This document shows, piece after piece, positions 48,694 through 57,316 of a stretch of 64,000 bases of DNA. Positions within the stretch are counted from its first letter, which is position 1; each line of letters opens with the position of its first letter. The DNA is from Pseudomonas sp. R-28-1W-6 (GTDB taxonomy: Bacteria; Pseudomonadota; Gammaproteobacteria; Pseudomonadales; Pseudomonadaceae). The stretch covers positions 62,001-126,000 of the forward strand of contig NZ_WELK01000004.1 of the NCBI RefSeq assembly GCF_009799925.1. Reading direction: 5' to 3'. Under the pieces are notes generated by a model, which did not search any database, was not told where the DNA came from, and saw only the letters and a list, made by a program, of their open reading frames with translations. The position numbers were made by a program, and so were the translations under genes.

Positions 48694-49716
48694 GTGGAGT
48701 TTCTGATGGATTATGCGGAGTTCCTGCTCCGCACCGTGACCCTGGTGGTCGCCGTGATCGTGGTGCTGACGGCTGTCGCAGCACTGCGCAGCAAGGGTCG
48801 CAGCAAGGGCAGCGGCCATCTCGATGTGCACAAGCTGAACGATTTCTACAAGGCCCTGCGCGAGCGGCTCGAGCATGCGCTGCTGGACAAGGCCGAGCTC
48901 AAGGCCCGGCACAAGGCCGCAGCCAAGCAGGCCAAGGCCGAGAAGAAGGCCGGCAAGCACAGGCCGCGGGTATTCGTGCTCGATTTCGATGGCGACATCA
49001 AGGCCTCGGCTACCGAACACCTGCGCCACGAAGTCACCGCGCTGCTGAGCATGGCCACTCCTCAGGATGAAGTGGTGCTGCGCCTGGAAAGCGGCGGCGG
49101 TATGGTCCACGGCTACGGCCTGGCCGCCTCGCAGCTGGCGCGTATCCGCCAGGCCGGCGTGCCGCTGACCGTGTGCGTGGACAAGGTGGCCGCCAGCGGC
49201 GGCTACATGATGGCCTGCATCGGCGACAAGGTGCTTTCGGCGCCCTTCGCCATCCTCGGCTCCATCGGCGTGGTGGCGCAGCTGCCCAACGTGCATCGCC
49301 TGCTGAAGAAGCACGACATCGATTTCGAAGTGCTGACCGCCGGCGAATACAAGCGCACCCTGACCGTGTTCGGCGAGAACACCGACAAGGGCCGGGAGAA
49401 GTTCCAGGAAGACCTGGAAACCACCCATGTGCTGTTCAAGAACTTCGTCGCCCGCTACCGCCCGCAGCTGGTGATCGACGAGATCGCCACCGGTGAGGTC
49501 TGGCTGGGGCTTTCCGCGCTGGACAAGCAGCTGGTCGACGAGCTCAAGACCAGTGACGAGTACCTGGCCGAGCGGGCCAGCGAGGCCGATCTGTTCCAGC
49601 TGCATTACGCCGAGAAGAAGAGCCTGCCGGAGCGTTTCGGTCTGGCAACCAGCGTGGCGCTCGATCGGGTGCTGCTGAACTGGTGGAACCGGCTCCAACA
49701 ACAACGTTTCTGGTAA
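48694..49716 (+). CDS. sohB: inner-membrane S49 peptidase SohB
   Basis: A 340-residue signal-peptide-peptidase-like serine protease. The single N-terminal membrane helix (about 7-28) and a Lys/Ala-rich linker precede the S49 domain. The oxyanion-region motif is LESGGG (usual LESPGG), the catalytic Ser lies in DKVAASGGYMMAC and the Lys in GEYKRTL. The start is GTG 48694 with GAGGGGGAG directly upstream, giving MEFLMDYAEF as in E. coli SohB. It runs into the next gene after 10 bp. Confidence 0.95.
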   Translation: MEFLMDYAEFLLRTVTLVVAVIVVLTAVAALRSKGRSKGSGHLDVHKLNDFYKALRERLEHALLDKAELKARHKAAAKQAKAEKKAGKHRPRVFVLDFDGDIKASATEHLRHEVTALLSMATPQDEVVLRLESGGGMVHGYGLAASQLARIRQAGVPLTVCVDKVAASGGYMMACIGDKVLSAPFAILGSIGVVAQLPNVHRLLKKHDIDFEVLTAGEYKRTLTVFGENTDKGREKFQEDLETTHVLFKNFVARYRPQLVIDEIATGEVWLGLSALDKQLVDELKTSDEYLAERASEADLFQLHYAEKKSLPERFGLATSVALDRVLLNWWNRLQQQRFW

Positions 49717-49726
49717 GGGAGGCTGC

Positions 49727-50716
49727 ATGACTCAGTTCAAGGCGCTGCTGGTCAGCGAAGAGGAGGGCGCATTCCACGCCCGGGTGGTCGATCGCGACAG
49801 CGCCGAGCTACCTGCCGGCGACGTGCTGATCCGTGTGCAGTACTCCTCGCTCAACTACAAGGATGCGCTGTCGGCCAGCGGCAACCGCGGGGTGACCCGC
49901 AATTACCCGCATACGCCGGGCATCGATGCAGCCGGGGTGGTGGTCGAGTCGCGGGTGGCCGAGTTCGCCGCCGGCGACGAGGTCATCGTCACCGGCTACG
50001 ACCTGGGGATGAACACCGCCGGCGGTTTCGGCCAGTACATCCGCGTGCCGGCGGCCTGGGTGATCAAGCGTCCGGTCGGGCTCAGCCTGCGCGAAGCCAT
50101 GCTGCTGGGCACCGCCGGCCTGACCGCCGCCCTGTGCGTGGACAAGCTGGAGCAGGCCGGGCTGACGCCCGAGGCCGGGCCGGTGCTGGTGACCGGCGCC
50201 ACCGGCGGGGTCGGCAGCATCGCCGTGGCGCTGCTGGCCCGCCTCGGCTACAGCGTGGCGGCCGCCACCGGCAAGGCCGAGCAGGGCGAGTTCCTGCGCC
50301 AGCTCGGCGCGCAGCAGATCGTGCCACGCAGCGAGCTGCAGGAAGGCGTCGACCGGCCGATGCTCAAGGAACGCTGGGCCGGCGCGGTGGACACGGTGGG
50401 CGGCGAGATCCTGTTCAATGTGGTCAAGTCGCTGCGCTATGGCGCCAGCGTGGCCTGCTGCGGGCTGACCGCCGGGGTCGGCTTCAAGGCCAATGTCATG
50501 CCCTTCATCCTGCGTGGGGTCAACCTGCTGGGGGTGGACTCGGTGGAGCTGCCGCTGGTGGTCAAGGCCTCCATGTGGGACAAGCTGTCGCTGCAGTGGA
50601 AACTCGGCAACCTCGAAGGCCTGGCCCGCGAGGTCGATCTATCGGCATTGCCGCAGGAGATCGAGCAGATCCTCGCCGGCAAACAGGTCGGTCGCGTGCT
50701 GGTCAATCTCGCCTGA
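49727..50716 (+). CDS. YhdH/AcuI-type quinone oxidoreductase family protein
   Basis: A 329-residue zinc-independent MDR protein. SSLNYKDALSASGN, GIDAAGVV and the NADPH-binding VLVTGATGGVGSIAVALL match YhdH/AcuI, which reduces acryloyl-CoA to propionyl-CoA with NADPH. It is co-transcribed with sohB and followed by a bidirectional terminator. A role as quinone reductase cannot be excluded. Confidence 0.93.
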   Translation: MTQFKALLVSEEEGAFHARVVDRDSAELPAGDVLIRVQYSSLNYKDALSASGNRGVTRNYPHTPGIDAAGVVVESRVAEFAAGDEVIVTGYDLGMNTAGGFGQYIRVPAAWVIKRPVGLSLREAMLLGTAGLTAALCVDKLEQAGLTPEAGPVLVTGATGGVGSIAVALLARLGYSVAAATGKAEQGEFLRQLGAQQIVPRSELQEGVDRPMLKERWAGAVDTVGGEILFNVVKSLRYGASVACCGLTAGVGFKANVMPFILRGVNLLGVDSVELPLVVKASMWDKLSLQWKLGNLEGLAREVDLSALPQEIEQILAGKQVGRVLVNLA

Positions 50717-50744
50717 ATCGGTCCGGCGCATGCCGGGCCGGAAA

Positions 50745-50776
50745 CGAAAAAGCCCCGCAGTGCGGGGCTTTTTCGT
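50745..50776. terminator. bidirectional terminator between oxidoreductase and DUF934 genes
   Basis: CGAAAAAGCCCCGC and GCGGGGCTTTTTCG form a 14-bp stem around AGT, with A and T runs serving both strands. Confidence 0.95.
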
Positions 50777-50788
50777 CTGGCGGGGCCG

Positions 50789-51286
50789 TCAGGCGCGGCG
50801 GCGGAACAGCGGTTGCGGCTGGTCGGCGGACGCCTGGTAGACCTCGGCGAAGTCCTCGAAGGCCTTCAGGGCGTCGACCGGGTCCTTGTCAGCGCGCAGG
50901 GCGAAGGCATCGAAGCCGACGCGCAGGTAGGAGAACAGCTGGTCGCGCAGCACATCGCCGATGGCGCGCACTTCGCCCTTGTAGCCGTAGCGGGTGCGCA
51001 GCAGGTAGGCGCTGGAGCAGTGGCGGCCGTCGGTGAAGGCCGGGAAGTTGAGGGCGATCACCTGGAAGTTGTCCAGCTGGTCGGCGATTTCCTCTATTTC
51101 CTCGCCGGCATCCAGCCACACGCCGAGGCCGCCATCGCGGGCCTTGAGCGCGTGGGCATGCTCGCGCCACAGGGCCAGCGGCACGATCAGGTCGTCGCAG
51201 TTGGAGATGCCGTCGAGTGTGGCGTCCTTGGGCAGCAGGTGCCAGGTCTCGTCGAGTACCTGGCCGTTCTTAATGATTCGCTGCAT
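50789..51286 (-). CDS. DUF934 protein of the sulfite-reductase operon
   Basis: A 165-residue DUF934 protein, found next to cysI in Pseudomonas and many proteobacteria. Conserved blocks include VWLDAGEEIEEIADQL, ALNFPAFTDGRHCSSAYLLR and VGFDAFALR. AAGGAG precedes the ATG at 51286, which overlaps the cysI end by 17 bp. It probably assists sulfite reduction, perhaps cofactor or electron supply, but the function is not established. Confidence 0.92.
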   Translation of the reverse strand: MQRIIKNGQVLDETWHLLPKDATLDGISNCDDLIVPLALWREHAHALKARDGGLGVWLDAGEEIEEIADQLDNFQVIALNFPAFTDGRHCSSAYLLRTRYGYKGEVRAIGDVLRDQLFSYLRVGFDAFALRADKDPVDALKAFEDFAEVYQASADQPQPLFRRRA

Positions 51287-52928
51287 ATACGCGCTCCTTG
51301 AACGGGTCGACGCCGACGCGGCGGAAGGTGTCGAGGAAACTTTCTTCATCGGTACGCTGTTCGACATAGACCTTGATGATCTTGTCGATCACGTCGGCCA
51401 TGTCCGCTTCGGCGAAGGACGGGCCGAGGATCTGCGCCAGGCTGGCGTCACGCCCGGCGCTGCCGCCGAGGGAGACCTGGTAGAACTCCTGGCCCTTCTT
51501 GTCCACGCCGAGGATGCCGATGTGGCCGACGTGATGGTGGCCGCAGGCGTTCATGCAGCCGGAGATGTTGAGGTCGATATCGCCGATGTCGAACAGGTAG
51601 TCGAGGTCGTCGAAGCGGCGCTGGATGGCTTCGGCGATCGGGATCGACTTGGCGTTGGCCAGCGAGCAGAAATCGCCGCCCGGGCAGCAGATGATGTCGG
51701 TCAGCAGGCCCACGTTCGGCGTGGCGAAGCCCAGCTCGCGCAGCTCGCCCCATAGGGTGAACAGCTGCTGCTGCTCGACGTCGGCGAGGATGATGTTCTG
51801 GTTATGGCTGTTGCGCACTTCGCCGAAGCTGTAGCGCTCGGCCAGCTCGGCGATGGCATCCAGCTGCTTGTCTGTGACATCGCCCGGCGCGGTGCCGGTG
51901 GGCTTCAGCGACAGGGTCACGGCGACGTAGCCGGGGCGCTTGTGGGCGAAGGTGTTGCGTTGGCGCCAGCGGGCGAAGCCCGGGTGCTCGGCGTCGAGCT
52001 GGGCGAGGGCGGCGTCCTGGTCGGCCAGGGCCTTATAGGCCGGGTCGATGAAGTGCGCGGCGACGCGGGCCACTTCGGCTTCGGTCAGGGTGGTCGGGCC
52101 ATCCTTGAGGTGGGCCCACTCGGCCTCCACGCGCTCGGCGAACACCTCAGGCGTCAGCGCCTTGACCAGGATCTTGATGCGCGCCTTGTACTTGTTGTCG
52201 CGACGGCCGTAGCGGTTGTACACGCGCAGGATGGCGTCGAGGTAGGACAGCAGGTGCTGCCACGGCAGGAATTCGTTGATAAAGCTGCCGACCACCGGGG
52301 TGCGGCCCAGCCCGCCACCGACGGAGACGCGGAAACCCAGCTCTCCGGCCGCGTTCTTCACCGCTTCCAGGCCGATGTCATGTACTTCGATGGCGGCGCG
52401 GTCGCTGACGGCGCCGTTGACGGCGATCTTGAACTTGCGCGGCAGGTGGGTGAATTCGGGGTGGAAGGTCGACCACTGGCGGATGATCTCGCACCAGGGG
52501 CGCGGATCGACGATCTCGTCCCGGGCCACGCCGGCGAACTGGTCGGTGGTGGTGTTGCGGATGCAGTTGCCGCTGGTCTGGATCGCGTGCATCTGCACGG
52601 TGGCCAGTTCGGCGAGGATGTCCGGCACGTCTTCCAGTTCCGGCCAGTTGAACTGCACGTTCTGCCGGGTGCTGATGTGCGCGTAGCCCTTGTCGTAGTC
52701 GCGAGCGATCTTGGCCATCATGCGTACCTGGGCCGAAGACATCAGGCCGTAGGGCACGGCGACGCGCAGCATCGGCGCGTAGCGCTGGATATACAGGCCA
52801 TTCTGCAGGCGCAGGGGGCGGAACTCCTCACCGGAGAGTTCGCCGGCCAGATAGCGGCGGGTCTGGTCGCGGAACTGCTTGACGCGGTCCTCGACGATCC
52901 GTTGATCGTACTCGTCGTATACGTACAT
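51270..52928 (-). CDS. cysI: assimilatory sulfite reductase hemoprotein
   Basis: A 552-residue siroheme and 4Fe-4S enzyme reducing sulfite to sulfide for cysteine synthesis. It has two ferredoxin-like/siroheme repeats. Cluster cysteines lie in CCPGGDFCSLA and GCMNACGHHHVGHIG. Arginines in TRQNVQFNW and NCIRNTT line the siroheme site. It is the single-polypeptide CysI used in Pseudomonas without an adjacent CysJ. It is co-translated with the DUF934 gene. The divergent spacer at 52929-53177 should hold its promoter. Confidence 0.95.
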   Translation of the reverse strand: MYVYDEYDQRIVEDRVKQFRDQTRRYLAGELSGEEFRPLRLQNGLYIQRYAPMLRVAVPYGLMSSAQVRMMAKIARDYDKGYAHISTRQNVQFNWPELEDVPDILAELATVQMHAIQTSGNCIRNTTTDQFAGVARDEIVDPRPWCEIIRQWSTFHPEFTHLPRKFKIAVNGAVSDRAAIEVHDIGLEAVKNAAGELGFRVSVGGGLGRTPVVGSFINEFLPWQHLLSYLDAILRVYNRYGRRDNKYKARIKILVKALTPEVFAERVEAEWAHLKDGPTTLTEAEVARVAAHFIDPAYKALADQDAALAQLDAEHPGFARWRQRNTFAHKRPGYVAVTLSLKPTGTAPGDVTDKQLDAIAELAERYSFGEVRNSHNQNIILADVEQQQLFTLWGELRELGFATPNVGLLTDIICCPGGDFCSLANAKSIPIAEAIQRRFDDLDYLFDIGDIDLNISGCMNACGHHHVGHIGILGVDKKGQEFYQVSLGGSAGRDASLAQILGPSFAEADMADVIDKIIKVYVEQRTDEESFLDTFRRVGVDPFKERVYAANH

Positions 52929-53177
52929 ATATATCCTGTGATTCAGGCTACTGCTTCATCAGACAGCAAGGCTTTTTGCGCGCACGGCTGCGCACTCCAC
53001 GCAGAGCCGGAGGAAGATACCAGTTAAGGTTTATGCGCAAAAGTGATGTTTTTATATAAGGCCTGAACTAAAAGTACTAAGAAGAATGGCGAATATTGCC
53101 TTTCACCTTGAGGCTGCTGGGGGCCTGGTCTTAACTCTCAGGGCGAACCACCCATAACCACAATAAAGGGGTAAGCC

Positions 53178-53291
53178 ATGACCGATCATTCCGACATGCA
53201 AGAGCAGGACAGCCGGGTCGATGCCCGGGCGATTCTCGTACTGATAGCCCTGGTCGTGACGACTGCGGTGTTCTGGGTCAGCCAGCAGTAG
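53178..53291 (+). CDS. small single-span membrane protein (37 aa)
   Basis: ATG 53178 is preceded by AAAGGGGTAAG. The product is a polar, acidic N-terminus of about 16 residues followed by one hydrophobic helix (AILVLIALVVTTAVFWVS), and it ends at TAG 53291. A strong terminator follows 15 bp later, which supports a real transcription unit. I do not recognise a family. Small proteins of this design often modulate membrane complexes. Confidence 0.6.
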   Translation: MTDHSDMQEQDSRVDARAILVLIALVVTTAVFWVSQQ

Positions 53292-53306
53292 GTGGGCGTA
53301 TCAGCG

Positions 53307-53341
53307 AAGGCCAGTAGCGGTGAACCGCTACTGGCCTTTTT
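53307..53341 (+). terminator. rho-independent terminator of the small membrane protein gene
   Basis: AAGGCCAGTAGCGG and CCGCTACTGGCCTT form a 14-bp stem around TGAA, followed by a T run. Confidence 0.95.
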
Positions 53342-53541
53342 CATGGCGTTACTCCTGGCCTCGGACCGGCGTCTTCTTCAACAGGTGCGGTTTTGGCCGC
53401 GAATCGCGCGGATCGCTGCGCACTCATGCAAGCCAGCCGTCCATGCTGGCTGGGCCTGTTCATCGGTTGCCTTGGTAATGGTGGCGAACTGCTGGCCATG
53501 GCTCTGTATAATGCGCCGCATATGTCTATGACCCCGGATTC

Positions 53542-54597
53542 ATGAAGCACCTTTCGCGTTTCTGCCTTGCCCTGTCCTGCCTGCTCGGGCACATGGCGGC
53601 CCATGCCACCTCCGTGGTGTTCCTCAACCCGGGGCACGCCAACGAGCGTTTCTGGGTCGATTACTCCCTGTTCATGCAGGACGCGGCCGACGATCTGGGC
53701 ATGCAGCTGAGCGTGCTGTATGGCGAACGCGATACCCAGACCATCCTGGCCAATGCCCACAAAGTGCTGCGGGCCCCCAGCCGTCCCGACTATCTGGTGT
53801 TCGCCAACGAACAATATCTGGGGCCGGAAATCCTCCGCCTGTTCGCCGCCAGCGGGATTAAGCTGTTTGCCCTGCACAGCACCTTGACCCCGGAACAGCA
53901 GCAACTGGTGGGCGGCAGCCGCGAGCAGTACGCAAACTGGATCGGCAGCCTGGTGCCCAACGACGAAGAGGCCGGCTACCTGATGGCCAAGGCCCTGATC
54001 CAGCTGGTGCCACAGGGCGAGATGCTGGCGTTTTCCGGGATCAAGCAGACGCCGTCGGCGACCCTGCGCGAGGCCGGCCTGCGGCGGGCCCTGGCCGAGC
54101 ATCCGCAGGTGCGCCTGCGCCAGCTGGTGTTTGGCGAGTGGAAGGAGCAGCGGGCCTACGAGCAGGCCAAGACCTTGCTGCCGCGCTATCCGCAGGTCCG
54201 CCTGGCCTGGGCGGCGAATGACGAGATGGCTTTCGGCGTCATGCGCGCGGCGCACGAAGCGGGGCGCCAGCTGCACTTCTCGGCCTTGAACACCTCGCAG
54301 CGGGCGCTGACGGCACGCCTCGAGGGGCAGATCGATGCCCTGGTCGGCGGCCACTTCATCCTCGGCGGCTGCGCCATGGCGATGCTGCACGACCATGCCG
54401 CGGGGATGGATTTCGCCGAGCATGGCGGCAAGGATCAGCAGGCGCGCCCGCTGCGCCTGCTCGATGGGCGCGATGCCAGGCGCCTGCTGCAGCGTCAGGA
54501 CCGGCCCGGCGAGGGCCTGGATTTCCGCCGCTTCAGCCTGCAGCGCAACCCGCGGCAGCAGGCCTACAGCTGCTCGATCGACGCCTTGCTGCGCTGA
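53542..54597 (+). CDS. stand-alone periplasmic substrate-binding protein (sugar-binding type)
   Basis: A 351-residue secreted protein (signal peptide 1-22, ending AAHA) of the LacI/ribose-binding (PBP1) fold. Features are VVFLNPGHANERFW, NDEEAGYLMAKAL and AANDEMAFGVMRAAHEAG. No permease or ATPase gene is adjacent, so it may feed a distant ABC transporter or a sensor protein. A TATAAT (53517-53522) lies 20 bp upstream, with no clear -35. The ligand is unknown. Confidence 0.9.
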   Translation: MKHLSRFCLALSCLLGHMAAHATSVVFLNPGHANERFWVDYSLFMQDAADDLGMQLSVLYGERDTQTILANAHKVLRAPSRPDYLVFANEQYLGPEILRLFAASGIKLFALHSTLTPEQQQLVGGSREQYANWIGSLVPNDEEAGYLMAKALIQLVPQGEMLAFSGIKQTPSATLREAGLRRALAEHPQVRLRQLVFGEWKEQRAYEQAKTLLPRYPQVRLAWAANDEMAFGVMRAAHEAGRQLHFSALNTSQRALTARLEGQIDALVGGHFILGGCAMAMLHDHAAGMDFAEHGGKDQQARPLRLLDGRDARRLLQRQDRPGEGLDFRRFSLQRNPRQQAYSCSIDALLR

Positions 54598-54599
54598 GT

Positions 54600-54818
54600 T
54601 CAGACGCCGGCGAAGTGCAGCACCAGCTTGACCACGGAAAAGATCACCAGCACGAACAGCGCGGTGAACAGCACGCCGAGGATCACGAAGTGGCTGGGCT
54701 TGCCGCGGCTGAAGTCGCGCGCGCGGTGTTTGCCGCTCTGCACGCCGAACGCCGCGGCCAGAATGCTCTGCAGCATCTGCCCGAAGCTGAGGGGTTTGTT
54801 GTCGTCTTCGTCGCTCAT
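54600..54818 (-). CDS. DUF2970 small membrane protein
   Basis: A 72-residue DUF2970 protein: an acidic N-terminus, SFGQMLQSILAAAFGVQS, a basic loop and one C-terminal membrane helix (about 46-68). GGAGG precedes the ATG at 54818. It is convergent with the binding-protein gene with almost no gap, and a MITE lies just upstream. Confidence 0.88.
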   Translation of the reverse strand: MSDEDDNKPLSFGQMLQSILAAAFGVQSGKHRARDFSRGKPSHFVILGVLFTALFVLVIFSVVKLVLHFAGV

Positions 54819-54834
54819 GGCCACCTCCTTTTCC

Positions 54835-55009
54835 CTAGGGTCTGTTCCCGTTTCGTTCGCGAACCGCGTTGCTGCGAAAAATCGCGCCAGGCTAGGCGTG
54901 GGACGCAGGCAATGGTCATTCCCTTGGCAAGTCCCGCAACGACGCATGGCGCGATTTTGCGCGCAACCCGCAGGGACGGGCCCGTGAACGAAACGGGAAC
55001 AGACCCTAG
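54835..55009. repeat. MITE with 24-bp perfect terminal inverted repeats
   Basis: A 175-bp non-coding element. Its ends (54835-54858 and 54986-55009) are exact inverted copies starting CTAGGGTCTG. A second, subterminal inverted pair (AAAATCGCGCCA and TGGCGCGATTTT) makes the whole element foldable into a long hairpin. CTAG at each outer edge may include the target duplication. It has no coding capacity, so mobilisation would need a transposase elsewhere. It sits between the DUF2970 start and the lipase foldase stop. Confidence 0.9.
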
Positions 55010-55035
55010 CGTAGCCGCAAAGCGCCGCACGGGGT

Positions 55036-56070
55036 TCAGAGATCGGCGTCGAGGGCGTTGACCCGCATGCGCTCGCGCTCGTCGAAGCGGCTGTTCTGCA
55101 ATTCGGCAATGGCGTTGTCCAGCTCGCCCTGGCTCAGTCCGGCGCTGCGCAGGCGATCGCGCTCGGCGGCGTAGTCGCTCAGGCGCTGGCGCCATTCGGC
55201 CTGCTGCTGGTCCAGCTGGGCCAGGCTGTCGGCGGCTGCGCTGCCCAGGCTCTGCTCGCGCAGCTGGCGGATCTCTTCGGCGCTGGCGCCTTCGGCCTGC
55301 ATGGCCTGGGTGGCGGCGTAGAGCTCGCCGTGGCGGGTGCTGGCGCTGCGCGCCTGGCGCACCTCATCCGGCAGCTGCGCCTCCAGTTCGGCCAGCGCCT
55401 GGTGCTGCTGGCTGGCGCCGAGCTCGCCGTGCTGGCTGAGGGCCAGGCGCTGCAGCATGTACTCGTCCTCGGCATTCTCGCGGGCGAAGAAGGCCTGGTA
55501 TTCCTCGGCCGAGAAGAACTGCTGGCGCAGCGCATTGAGCGCTTCCAGGCGCTGGCGCAGGGCCTCGGCGTCCAGGCTGCCGCCACCGGCGGGCAGGTCC
55601 TGCAGGGCAATCCGGTAATCCACATAGCGGCGCAGCAGGTCGCGGGCCTGTTCCAGCGCCGGACCCTGCAGCTGGGCGGCGAGATCGCGGTGGATGCGCG
55701 TCAGGACCTGGTCGATGCCTTCCTCTTCCAGGCCGGCGAGGTAGAAGTCGAACAGGCGCAGCAGGCCTTCCTCGATGCGCAGTGCGCCGTGTTCATCCAG
55801 CTGCAGGCGCACATCGTGGCGCGTGCCCTGGAGGGAGGCGGGCAGCGGGCCGGGGTCGCCCAGCTGGGCCGGTGCGGTCTGGCGCAATTGCTGGTTCAGG
55901 CGGCCGGCCTGCTGGCTGCGTGGATCGCCAGGTGCCGCGGGGGCAGCGGTGACGGAAGGCGGCGGGGCGAGTACGGGTGGTGCCTCGCGGTTGAGCAGCA
56001 GGGTGCTGGCGGCGCTCAGTGCCGCCAGGCCGGCGAGGCCCAGGGCGCCGAGGAGGAATTTGCCGGACAT
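55036..56070 (-). CDS. lipase-specific foldase (LifO/LipB)
   Basis: A 344-residue inner-membrane-anchored periplasmic steric chaperone. One N-terminal helix (about 4-24) and a Pro/Ala-rich linker precede the helical chaperone body. The foldase motif RLFDFYL (105-111), matching RxxFDY-L, starts the first mini-domain. AGGAG supports ATG 56070. It folds the lipase encoded 48 bp upstream in the same operon before type II secretion. Confidence 0.95.
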   Translation of the reverse strand: MSGKFLLGALGLAGLAALSAASTLLLNREAPPVLAPPPSVTAAPAAPGDPRSQQAGRLNQQLRQTAPAQLGDPGPLPASLQGTRHDVRLQLDEHGALRIEEGLLRLFDFYLAGLEEEGIDQVLTRIHRDLAAQLQGPALEQARDLLRRYVDYRIALQDLPAGGGSLDAEALRQRLEALNALRQQFFSAEEYQAFFARENAEDEYMLQRLALSQHGELGASQQHQALAELEAQLPDEVRQARSASTRHGELYAATQAMQAEGASAEEIRQLREQSLGSAAADSLAQLDQQQAEWRQRLSDYAAERDRLRSAGLSQGELDNAIAELQNSRFDERERMRVNALDADL

Positions 56071-56118
56071 CGAAAACTCCTGGTGGCGGGCCGCAGGGCC
56101 CGCCGACTGCATGGCAGA

Positions 56119-57057
56119 TTACAGGCCGAGGTTCTTCAGGCGGTTGGCCTGGTTCTGGTAGAGGGTCTTCGGGTTGGTCTCGAACAGCGAGACCAGGCCC
56201 AGGACCTGGTTGGTCGGGTCCAGGTGGTTCATCGTGTAGTTGTCCTTGAGCACCTTGCCGAAGTGGCTGGAGCAGCGCCCGGTGACGCCGTCGTTGGACT
56301 CGCTGAAGGCCAGCGAGGTGATGGTGAACAGCGGGTCGGAGATGTCCAGCACGTTGGTCAGCGGCGCGGTGCCGCTCCAGGAGTACATGCGCACGCTGTT
56401 GCCGCCGATGCTGGCGGTTTCCGGGCCCTCGCCGCAGGAGGTGGTCGGGACGCCGGTCGGGAACTTGCTGTTGTTGGCCGCCGCCCCGGTCTTGTTGAAC
56501 TCGGCGAGCATGGCGCGGATGTCCGACTGGCTCTTCTTGTTGTTCGACAACAGGTTGACCAGGTCGCCCACGGCATTGGCGAACACGTCGAAGGCCACGC
56601 CCTGCAGGGTGCCGGCCGGAGCGATGCCGGTGACCACGTCGGCCAGCGGCGAGCCCTTGTGCGGGGTGTGCAGGGTGGTGACCGAGGCGACCAGGTCCGG
56701 GCGCACGTTCATCACGTAGCGCGAGGTGATGCCGCCCTGGCTGTGGCCGATCAGGTTGAACTTCTTCACGCTGCCGCCGGAGGCCGCGCGGATCTGCTCG
56801 AGCTGGGCGATCAGCGCCTCGCCGCGTTTGGCCGAGCTGTCGAAGGCGTTGATCTTCGGCACATGCACGGTCGCGCCTTCGCTCTGCAGGGCGCTGGGGA
56901 TCTTGTACCAGTAGTCGATGCCGGCGATGGTGTCGAAGGCGAAGATGCCGGGCACCAGGACGATGGGGTTCTTGGTTTGCGCCTGGGTGCCGGCGCTGGC
57001 GGATACGGCGGTGCAAAGGCTGGCGGCAGCCAATGCCGAGACGAGCAGCTTGTTCAT
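56119..57057 (-). CDS. lipA: secreted triacylglycerol lipase, family I.1
   Basis: A 312-residue extracellular lipase with a signal peptide (1-22). The alpha/beta-hydrolase fold has nucleophile Ser106 in GHSQGG, acid Asp256, His278 in NHLDPTNQV, and the oxyanion stretch VLVPGIFAFD. Cys208 and Cys262 form the single disulfide typical of Pseudomonas lipases, and an Asp near the catalytic His binds calcium. It needs the foldase encoded directly downstream. A CRP/Vfr-like site and an AraC-family gene lie divergently upstream. Confidence 0.97.
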   Translation of the reverse strand: MNKLLVSALAAASLCTAVSASAGTQAQTKNPIVLVPGIFAFDTIAGIDYWYKIPSALQSEGATVHVPKINAFDSSAKRGEALIAQLEQIRAASGGSVKKFNLIGHSQGGITSRYVMNVRPDLVASVTTLHTPHKGSPLADVVTGIAPAGTLQGVAFDVFANAVGDLVNLLSNNKKSQSDIRAMLAEFNKTGAAANNSKFPTGVPTTSCGEGPETASIGGNSVRMYSWSGTAPLTNVLDISDPLFTITSLAFSESNDGVTGRCSSHFGKVLKDNYTMNHLDPTNQVLGLVSLFETNPKTLYQNQANRLKNLGL

Positions 57058-57195
57058 GGTGGGTACCTGTGTGGATCTGTTTTTGTTTTTGTTGTAACTC
57101 CGCACACAGCAGCGGAGATGGCCGCTATCAGACCATCGCGGCGGCGGGCCGGCTTGTAAGAACTGATGAAAGCGACGCGCTGACAGGCAAAATAA

Positions 57196-57211
57196 TGTGA
57201 TGCGCATCACG
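57196..57211. promoter_or_regulatory. CRP/Vfr-like binding site between lipA and the AraC gene
   Basis: TGTGA-TGCGCA-TCACG matches the CRP consensus TGTGA-N6-TCACA at nine of ten half-site bases. It lies 139 bp upstream of the lipA start and 105 bp upstream of the regulator start. Vfr recognises similar sites in Pseudomonas. Confidence 0.6.
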
Positions 57212-57316
57212 CTGGGGTGGCGTCGGTTAACCGGCAAATTCGCCCCTGTGGTAACCCTGCGCCGACAAAAACAACAGGAGCAGCGGCGCCATGCCGACTG
57301 CCAGGCGGGAGTCACC

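Noticed and set aside
47647..49728. A 693-codon minus-strand frame
   Set aside because: Only the part from GTG 48357 downstream looks like a protein family. The rest lies opposite sohB and has no recognisable features.
55330..57159. A 609-codon plus-strand frame
   Set aside because: It is antisense to lipase and foldase, which have complete catalytic and chaperone motifs.
57058..57200. A sigma-54 promoter for lipA, as described for some Pseudomonas lipases
   Set aside because: I found no GG-N10-GC element with adequate flanking consensus upstream of the start.
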